Shown here piece after piece: positions 56,803-64,000 of a stretch of DNA of 64,000 bases. Below the pieces are notes generated by a model. The model saw nothing but the letters and a program-made list of their open reading frames with translations, searched no databases and was not told the origin of the DNA. Source of the DNA: Sorghum bicolor (lineage: Eukaryota > Streptophyta > Magnoliopsida > Poales > Poaceae). The number at the start of each line of letters is the position of its first letter. Within the stretch, counting starts at the first letter, position 1. The translations under genes and the position numbers were made by a program. The stretch is from contig NC_012875.2 in assembly GCF_000003195.3 (NCBI RefSeq), forward strand, positions 13,661,405-13,725,404. The letters are read 5' to 3'.

Positions 56803-57204
56803 ATGAATATGACTTTGTTCTACTTCAATATATTGCTTATGACTTTGCTCTACTTGCTTATATTCAAGATTATATTGTTCTTAGTTTATCATAGTTATGT
56901 ACTTGGCTTAGTTAGATTGTATCTATATACATGCTTAGGATCGTATAGCGTTTATCCATCGGATCCTTGGGTAAATGATAGATATTGTGTAGGCGTGGTG
57001 CTTATACCGTATTTATCTGCGATTGTACCCAATATGCCAGATCGTGGGGTGGTTCGTGATAGTGACAGCTTCATTGATTCTTATATAGTCCCCCTCTCGT
57101 GTATTGGGCTGGCAGAGCAACATTATTACAGGGGAGTGATTGCTATGTTTCTCATTTACCTTGCTAATATCACTATGCATGGGCGTAGTCTTGTCTCGCA
57201 ATGA
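56803..57204 (+). CDS. LTR-encoded hydrophobic ORF, D2 5' LTR copy
   Basis: 133 codons from ATG 56803 to TGA, full-length. It differs from the D1 copy at only a few residues, for example Asp/Tyr near residue 39 and Tyr/His near residue 110. It would be the first long ORF on the D2 transcript. Confidence 0.4.
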   Translation: MNMTLFYFNILLMTLLYLLIFKIILFLVYHSYVLGLVRLYLYTCLGSYSVYPSDPWVNDRYCVGVVLIPYLSAIVPNMPDRGVVRDSDSFIDSYIVPLSCIGLAEQHYYRGVIAMFLIYLANITMHGRSLVSQ

Positions 57205-57789
57205 TTGCTAAGTATGCTTGCACTAACTATGATATGCTAGACTATATAGTTGAGAATAACTTAGGGAATATTCTTATAGTTCATTCTAATACCATGCTAA
57301 TGACTTTCTAGAGTATCTAATTAAGGTGCTTATCATATTTATTATGTGGCTAGATCAGATTAGTTATCCTTGTCACTATTCATTACTTCATATATCTTTT
57401 ATGTGACACTTATCCCTGTATGAAGAGTTAGATATAATGTTCTCAATTATACATGCAATGATAGATGCTCAATCTCATATTCTATTCTGTAATCAATATT
57501 GATGATTGTTAATCCCTTCCCAGTGGTAAAAATATAAATAACGATACCTGGAATACTTCCCGGTTAAAATGCTACATCGGTATTAATCTGTGCGGTTGCA
57601 GATCCCATTCATTATTTATTTAGAAGAGCAATTGCATATTTCAATACCGCGTCTCTTATATCATGCTGGGGATGACAACTTGGCTTAAGTGGTGTAAGGG
57701 ATAGGTTTGGCATTTTTGGCACCGTTACTAGATTTAGAGAACTTAATCTACTTTTGGTAATGATGTTAAGAATACCCAACAAGCATTTT

Positions 57790-57807
57790 TGGCGCCGTTG
57801 CCGGGGA
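57790..57807 (+). other. element D2 primer-binding site (tRNA-Asp)
   Basis: TGGCGCCGTTGCCGGGGA, a perfect 18-nt complement of the tRNA-Asp(GUC) 3' end, eight bases after the LTR. Confidence 0.9.
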
Positions 57808-57941
57808 AGGTTGATTACTAATCAGGAATGGAATAAAAGATTTTGAGTTATCATTCGCATCACTAATATGATTGAGCTTATCTATTCTCTCATACAGTTT
57901 TACCCCGATATTTTTCTATTTTATCTTATGCAGGGGAATGT

Positions 57942-59233
57942 ATGAATAGAAGACATCTTCCAGGAAATTTTGTTGACAATCCCGTAGCATTATTCAAGAA
58001 GACGAGAGCCAAGCTCAAGAAGAGATCATCAACACTTCAGCAAGAAGCTTCATTCAATCAAGAAGATCACCGGAACTTGTCTTCAGAGTTCGAGGCCATG
58101 GCGAACAAATCAATCCGTGAGTTGTTAGCTCCCACTACGGACAACATCCGCACTGGACCTGCTGCAGAGATCGACGGCAACTTTGAGCTTAAGCCTGGAC
58201 TTATCAACATGGTGCAATCCAACCAGTTCTGTGGGAAGGCACACGAAGATGCTAGTGCTCATTTACAACACTTCCTGGAGATTTGCAACACATTCACCAT
58301 ATCAGGAGTTTCCAAAGATGCTATACTACTTCGCTTCTTCCCATTCTCACTGTTAGGGAGAGCGAAGCAGTGGTTCTACGCTACAAAGGAGAAGAATACT
58401 ACGTGGGCACTCTGCTCAACAAACTTCCTGGCAAAGTTCTTTCCCATGGGCAAGACCAATGCTCTCCGTGGGAAGATTACAAGTTTTCAGCAACAAAATG
58501 ATGAATCTGTTCCAGAAGCATGGGAGCGCTTTCAAGACTACATCTAGAATGTCCCCATCATGGAATGGAGAGTTGGCTATTGATGCAGACGTTTTATCAT
58601 GGGCTCGGCAACAGTGCCCGAGAGACCATGGATGCTGCAGCTGGAGGAGCATTCTTATCACTTACTATACCACAAGCCACAGCTCTTGTGGAGAAGATGG
58701 CGTCCAACCAAGGCTGGAATGAAGAGAGGACCCAGACACGCAAGAGAGGTGGAGGTATGCATCAGCGCAAGGAGGTAGACATGCTGTCTGCAAAGCTAGA
58801 CCTGCTCATGAAGAAGCTCAATGATAGAGCTGGAGATAAGAAGGAAGTTATGCACATCTACGACTCTCACATGACTTGTGAGGAATGTGGAGACACTGGA
58901 CACTCAGGAAACCACTGCCCTGAGATGCTTGAGGATGTGAACTACATCAACAACAACAACAACTACTACTACAACCGTCCTCAACAAAATCAAGGTTGGA
59001 ATCAACAGAGGCCTAACTACTCAGGTAATTATCAAGGTAATAATTCTTACAATAATAATAATAATTTTCCACCTTTGAGAGAGTTAGTGTCTAATCAAGG
59101 AAAGCTAATGGATAACCTATCTAAGAAATTGGCATCAAATGATAAAATGCTAGAAAATATAAATAATAGAATGGATAATTTCTCTACTGCCATCAAGAAT
59201 CAAATTAGCTTTAATAAAATAATTGAATCCTAG
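57942..59233 (+). pseudogene. element D2 gag, frameshifted
   Basis: Same Gag as D1, start MNRRHLPGN at 57942. Capsid motifs FCGKAHEDASAHLQHFLEIC and DESVPEAWERFQDYI, zinc-knuckle-like CEECGDTGHSGNHC, then an Asn/Tyr repeat tract of different composition from D1. One C is missing near 58545 relative to D1, so the first frame stops at 58547 and the rest lies in another frame. A UAG at 59231-59233 (CAG in D1) ends that part. Confidence 0.85.
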
Positions 59234-60588
59234 TTAAATCAAATAGCTGCTGCTGTTCCTACTACTAACCCCGGTATACCATCACAACCGAAAGGATTAG
59301 AATCTGCAAATCTTGTAGACATGTTTGATGCAGGTAATTGGAGTAACCCCGTCACTGAATTCTCCACTGACCTTCTGCCGGTCAAGAGAGGCGATCCAGG
59401 ACGCCCCGTCATCCCGATCTCCATCGGAATGGTGGACGTTCCTGAAGCACTCTGCGACTTTGGCTCTAGTGTCAACATTATACCCAGGGTACTCTATGAA
59501 AAATTCTTTACATATCCTTTATTAGAAACAACCATGTGTTTGCAGTTTGCAGATCAGACGATAACTTTTCCAAAAGGAATATTGAAGAACCTTTGCGTCC
59601 GAGTTGGTACCTTGTATGCCCTAGCAGACTTCGTAGTGGTAGAGACCGGAAATGATGAGAGAGCACCTATCATCTTAGGGAGGCCATTCTTGAACACAAC
59701 GGGAGCTATCATCTACGCTAATGCTGCCAAGATCAGTTTCTACGTCAAAGGGAAGAAGGAAACATTTTTCTTCAAGAACAAGACTACACAAATTCCAGAT
59801 CAATCCAGACGTGAGTCAAGGAAGAGGACCAACAGAAGGAACAGGAACAAGCAAGTGTGGACCGAGTCAGCTAAGATGGTCACTGTAGTTCATGGAGGCC
59901 AAGATCACCAACTTAAGTCACCGTTTTTGACCAAGAAGGACGACCCAGTAGTGCCAAGCATTTACTGCTCCATAAATGGATACAACTTCTACAAGGCAAC
60001 TTGTGACACCGATCGAGCGTCAACATAATGGCCGCAGTCACCTATCGACTCTTGTTCGGAACCATGCCACTAAGACCAACATACATTCAGCTCCAGATGG
60101 CAGATCAGACATTTCGAGAAGTTAAAGGAACAGTAACTGATGTCCCAGTCAAAATAGACGATCACTTTGTCTACACAGACTTTCAAGTTATCGACATGGG
60201 AGAAGACGAGTATGATCCACCCATCATCCTTGGAAGACCGTTCCTCAGCACCGTTAAAGCAATTATCTACATTGGAACCGGAGAAGTCCATATGCACTTC
60301 CCCTCAGAGAAGGTACGCCGTTATTTTACTGACCCTAACTATATCGTTGAAAAATCTAAGCAGGTAAGACAGAGACGCAACCGCAACCAGAGGAGGCAAA
60401 TCATCAAGAACGGATGGGCAGACTACGAAGGAGAAGTTGTAAGGTCAGAAGACGTTGAGTTTAAACAGAATTATCCAGAGGAGATTGAAGCACCAAGTCA
60501 GGTGTGGAAAATGAAGATAACTATACATGAAGAGGAGGCGCTGCCGGAAGTACCGACTACACCACCCAACGAACCTCAGGACAATTAA
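59234..60588 (+). pseudogene. element D2 tandem aspartic-protease-like domains
   Basis: Domain 1 (about 59380-59790) with ALCDFGSS (Asp codon 59456-59458) and IILGRPFLNT lies in the gag frame. Domain 2 (about 59935-60330) has YCSINGYNFYKATCDT, then a one-base loss near 60010 that shifts the frame before NIMAAVTYRLL. It continues through IILGRPFLST to a TAA at 60586-60588. In D1 the two domains are in one frame, confirming the shift is specific to D2. Confidence 0.82.
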
Positions 60589-62740
60589 GAAAATGGAGAG
60601 TCCCGTTCGGAGGACTTAAAAACACCGAACGCCTTGCCAAGAGGTAAACTTGGTAGTTATCCTTTCCCTTTCAATTATTTAAAATTAGTTTGCTTAGTTA
60701 ATCATATTCATACTATCCTAAAAAGAAAATAAAAATGTGAAAAAACAGTAAGCCCCATGTGAGTATACGATTGGCATAAAACCCATAAGTACATTCACTG
60801 TGGTGGCATAAAAATAAAATAAATATTTTTCTGCTTTATAAAATAAAAATATAAAAACAGGGAGTAATATCTATTAAGGAGTCTCAACATGATAAAGGCT
60901 AGATATTTATGCTAACACTTAATCAGTTCCACAAGCTTTGTTGTCTATTTGAGCTCCACAGAATTTAAGAATCAAGAAGACTGGCAGACGGAGGACATTC
61001 TAATCGCTGTCAGAATGCTGCTGACTTTCAAATACACCTCTGCCACCTGCTAGCTACATCAAGAGAAATTACGTCAAAATTCAGCTTGGGGGAGAGCACC
61101 CCCATTTATCTTGATAAGTATTTCTATCTATCTTTATACTTATACTATTTTAGAATATAAATATACATAACTATGGAAAAATCAAATAAAGATTTTATGC
61201 TTATATATATATGTCTTTTGCTTAGTGTGTTTAATAAATAAATAAAGTGGCTATGCTAATCTGTATCTAAAATAAAACTTAAGCATGGATATGATGAATA
61301 GTTGCTCTGTCTAATTTGCACATTTTAAGTTCTCTCTCAAGTTTAGACATAACTGTTATAATTTAAAGCTTGCTCTAGACCTAAACTTGTGGGATGAAAA
61401 TTTGATCTGAAGTCTAAGTTGTTAACGGATACGATATGGGAAGGTTGAGCTGTTGTTTATATGTTCCTAGAGATGCTAGAATTCTGGAGAATTTTATCTT
61501 TGAAAATCTTTAAAATGTTGCATGATGAGTTCCTGTATGATGAGAGTTCAAATTCCTACCACAGCCATATATACATGCTTGCTAGACTTTGAGCCACACA
61601 TTTATTATTTACTGCTTATGAGCATTGAGTATGGTCAAGCTGTGTAGACCCTTAGGAGCTTGTCATGTGGTTAAATCAAGATTCACTTGCACGTTCACTC
61701 ATATATGCTACTTCTACTCTGGAAGTACCATCCACATATATCCACCCATTCCATCTCCAGAATCACTTAAAAATATTCTACTCCTAATCCGGGAGAGAAT
61801 AACCAAAAATATTCTTGTTTTCCCTTGTGAAATAAATGCTCAAGTTATCTTGTTACTACCACTTGCTACATTATCTCAAGAGATGAGTGCCCTAAAAAAA
61901 AGAGAGAGGAAAAAAATATACGAGAAAATAAAAAGGAGCAAGTGCTCGGAACCTCGAAAGAAAAGAAAAAGTGAGACGAGAGGTAAAAATGGACAAGTGT
62001 CCGACAGTAGAATTAGGGGTACAAGATACCCACCCGAGAGAAAAGAAAAAGAAGAGCATCTCATTCTCCTCATAAAGTTTCAAAAAGCAAGGAAGGTATG
62101 TATCTCCTCAAAGAGCAAATGTAGAATTAGACTTCCACCATTGTTATTACCATCATCACCATACACCATTCATTCGCCACACATGCACATCTTGATTAAA
62201 CTTATTGATTGTTTCTTTGGATCCATGGTTTGACTATGCAATAAATGTCTTGTAAGTATGTATACTTTATCTCCCACCTATGAGCTCCAGATATTAAAGC
62301 CTTATTAGAGTAGGGTGAGAGAGAAGACAATGTTACTATGCTTTATGCCACAAATACCATATATATTGAGAGAAGGCATATACCATCACTGCCTTGGTAA
62401 GGATCCAGAAATACCACAAAAGAGAGATCTCAGAGAGTCATACAAGGAATCTCTGAGTTTTATTTGAAAATCTGCAAAAACTCCAGAGCTATAGCTGATC
62501 AAGAATAAGAGACATGGCACTTGGCTAGACTGTTCTATCTTTTAACCTCTCAAGACAGAAGTGACAGTTACAAGTCCCATGGTGAAGGTAAAGTAAGTAA
62601 GTTTTAATTCTTGACAGTTTACTCTAACTCAGAGATAAGATCTTATTTAAAAAGCATATGTATGTCAATTTTTTAAAAGATATTGTAACAACTTCTGATC
62701 CATAGCTGAGTCTATCCTTGCTCAGGGACGAGCAAGAGGT
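60589..62740 (+). other. element D2 noncoding 3' region
   Basis: Matches D1 44173-46317 on the other strand. I saw no RT, RNase H or integrase motif in any frame. An ORF of 202 codons (61625-62233) is not preserved in D1 (a fragment at 45066-45278) and looks fortuitous. A polypurine-like AGCTTGGGGGAG sits at 61083-61094. Confidence 0.7.
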
Positions 62741-62755
62741 AAGCTTGGGGGAGTT
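62741..62755 (+). other. element D2 polypurine tract
   Basis: AAGCTTGGGGGAGTT directly before the 3' LTR. Confidence 0.85.
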
Positions 62756-64000
62756 TGTTGACGGTCCTTAAGTATCAAATTTAATTATCAAATAAACAAA
62801 GAAAAGGATCCAAATGAAATCAACATCTAGACTTAGGGTTTTATCTGACAGAATTCCACGAGTTTTGGTGTTTGTCTATTTCTGCAGGGGGTTATCAGGA
62901 AATACGGAAGAAAGGCCCACACGTGAGGATTACATAGAGATATTAACGTGCCGCGCAATTATCTTACATCTAGAAGACTCCAGAAGCCACGAGACCGAAG
63001 CGGAGGCGAAACGGGGCCTGACCCTAGGCGCCCGCCCAGGTGATCAGGGCGCCCGCCCACCTCCTGAGTCCAATCAGGACTCTGCTTCGCGGGAGATCTC
63101 CACCGACCTAAAGGATGAATCTAAACCATACAATCTATGTCGGTTTGATCCAACGGCCCATATTCACTTGAAGGGACTATAAAACCAGACCCCCTGGCCC
63201 CTGGAGGAGGGAGCCTCTCAACCCTAATTCATTATTCTTCAAGGGAGAAGAAGCCTCTGATCAAGATTAGAGCCACCACATCAATTAGATATCTAGATTA
63301 GCATAGCTACATAGGATTAGAACTAGAAGGAGTCAATCTTCGATTGGTTTCCGGATCTGTCAGGAGGATTCTTGGTAATTCTCTAATTGTGCTTCTATTA
63401 TCTTTGTTCTTCAGTATTATGAATATGACTTTGTTCTACTTCAATATATTGCTTATGACTTTGCTCTACTTGCTTATATTCAAGATTATATTGTTCTTAG
63501 TTTATCATAGTTATGTACTTGGCTTAGTTAGATTGGATCTATATACATGCTTAGGATCGTATAGCGTTTATCCATCGGATCCATGGGTAAATGATAGATA
63601 TTGTGTAGGCGTGGTGCTTATACCGTATTTATTTGCGATTTTACCCAATATGCCAGATCGTGGGGTGGTTCGTGATAGTGACAACTTTATTGATTCTTAT
63701 ATAGTCCCCCTCTCGTGTATTGGGCTGGCAGAGCAACATTATTACAGGGGAGTGATTGCTATGTTTCTCATTTACCTTGCTAATATCACTATGCATGGGC
63801 GTAGTCTTGTATCGCAATGATTGCTAAGTATGCTTGCACTAACTATGATATGCTAGACTATATAGTTGAGAATAACTTAGGGAATATTCTTGTTGTTCGT
63901 TCTAATACCATGCTAATGACTTTCTAGAGTATCTAATTGAGGTGCTTATCATATTTATTATGTGGCTAGATCAGATTAGTTATCCTTGTCACTATACATT
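62756..64000 (+). repeat. element D2 3' LTR, truncated by the window end
   Basis: The first 1,245 bp of the LTR. It has an extra GC-rich stretch near 63040-63060 and lacks a short repeat near 63395 compared with the 5' LTR. TATA box at 63178-63184. Confidence 0.92.
63419..63820 (+). CDS. LTR-encoded hydrophobic ORF, D2 3' LTR copy
   Basis: 133 codons from ATG 63419, again full-length. The indel between the two D2 LTRs lies upstream of it. Confidence 0.4.
   Translation: MNMTLFYFNILLMTLLYLLIFKIILFLVYHSYVLGLVRLDLYTCLGSYSVYPSDPWVNDRYCVGVVLIPYLFAILPNMPDRGVVRDSDNFIDSYIVPLSCIGLAEQHYYRGVIAMFLIYLANITMHGRSLVSQ

Larger units (their letters stand above)
56148..57781 (+). repeat. element D2 5' LTR
   Basis: 1,634 bp from TGTTGACGG to ATACCCAACA. 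It has a TATA box at 56549-56555 and the LTR ORF at 56803-57204. Confidence 0.93.
56148..64000 (+). mobile_element. element D2: non-autonomous Athila/Tat-like LTR retrotransposon (3' end outside window)
   Basis: Plus-strand relative of D1 inserted in the element C LTR; GTCGG (56143-56147) is the expected left target duplication. 5' LTR 56148-57781, tRNA-Asp primer site, Gag-protease-protease frame, 2.2 kb noncoding, polypurine tract, and a 3' LTR from 62756 running off the window. The 1,245 bp of LTR that can be compared differ at about 20 sites by eye plus two indels, about 1.6%, younger than D1 and C. Confidence 0.92.

Overview
The window is a gene-poor, transposon-packed stretch of a plant nuclear genome, almost certainly a panicoid grass. 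The evidence is a tandem array built around the TTTGCCGAGTGT motif, which I know from CACTA-type transposons of grasses, together with large Ty3/Gypsy LTR retrotransposons that have GC-rich LTR islands. I found no ordinary host gene, tRNA, rRNA or CRISPR array. Nearly everything can be explained as one old repeat array plus six later insertions, all six placed by LTR ends (TG...CA); five have both copies of a 5-bp or candidate 5-bp target duplication or one visible copy as noted in their entries.

Layout. An AT-rich array of about 19 units of roughly 580 bp occupies 1-3065, 5630-10825 and 37537-39792. A solo LTR (3066-5629, target duplication TAGAA) splits it first. A 26.7-kb minus-strand element A (10826-37536, TTAAC) splits it next, and A's pol is itself split by the 14.6-kb plus-strand element B (15683-30277, TGGTC). 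Minus-strand element C starts at 39793. Its integrase is split by the minus-strand non-autonomous element D1 (42508-50784, CTACT), and its 5' LTR is split by the related plus-strand element D2 (56148 to beyond the window end). A, B and C are chromodomain-bearing Gypsy elements (Tekay/Del-like) primed by initiator tRNA-Met. D1 and D2 are Athila/Tat-like, primed by tRNA-Asp. They encode Gag and two tandem aspartic-protease-like domains but no reverse transcriptase or integrase.

Most interesting. Element B, whose LTRs differ by only about 0.5%, carries an extra ORF of 347 codons between the primer-binding site and gag (20468-21511). The first residues of its product reproduce the histone H3 N-terminal tail from the initiator Met, including an exact TARKSTGG around the H3K9 position. 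The other modifiable tail lysines are mostly replaced by Arg. The rest of the protein has a globular domain that may resemble a double-stranded-RNA-binding fold, a long coiled coil and an acidic tail. Element A has an ORF in the same place with a similar C-terminal plan but no H3-like tail, and element C lacks the ORF. A histone-tail mimic in an element whose integrase ends in a chromodomain suggests a link to host H3K9-based silencing. That link is inference; the sequence match is direct.

How the parts work together. In each full element the LTR drives a genomic RNA, the tRNA site and polypurine tract prime the two cDNA strands, Gag packages RNA, and Pol (protease, reverse transcriptase, RNase H, integrase, chromodomain) copies and inserts it. 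Element A (frameshifts, a stop and loss of an RNase H aspartate) and element C (a stop, frameshifts and an insertion) are dead. B is disabled only by one in-frame UAG in gag. D1 and D2 would depend on enzymes supplied in trans.
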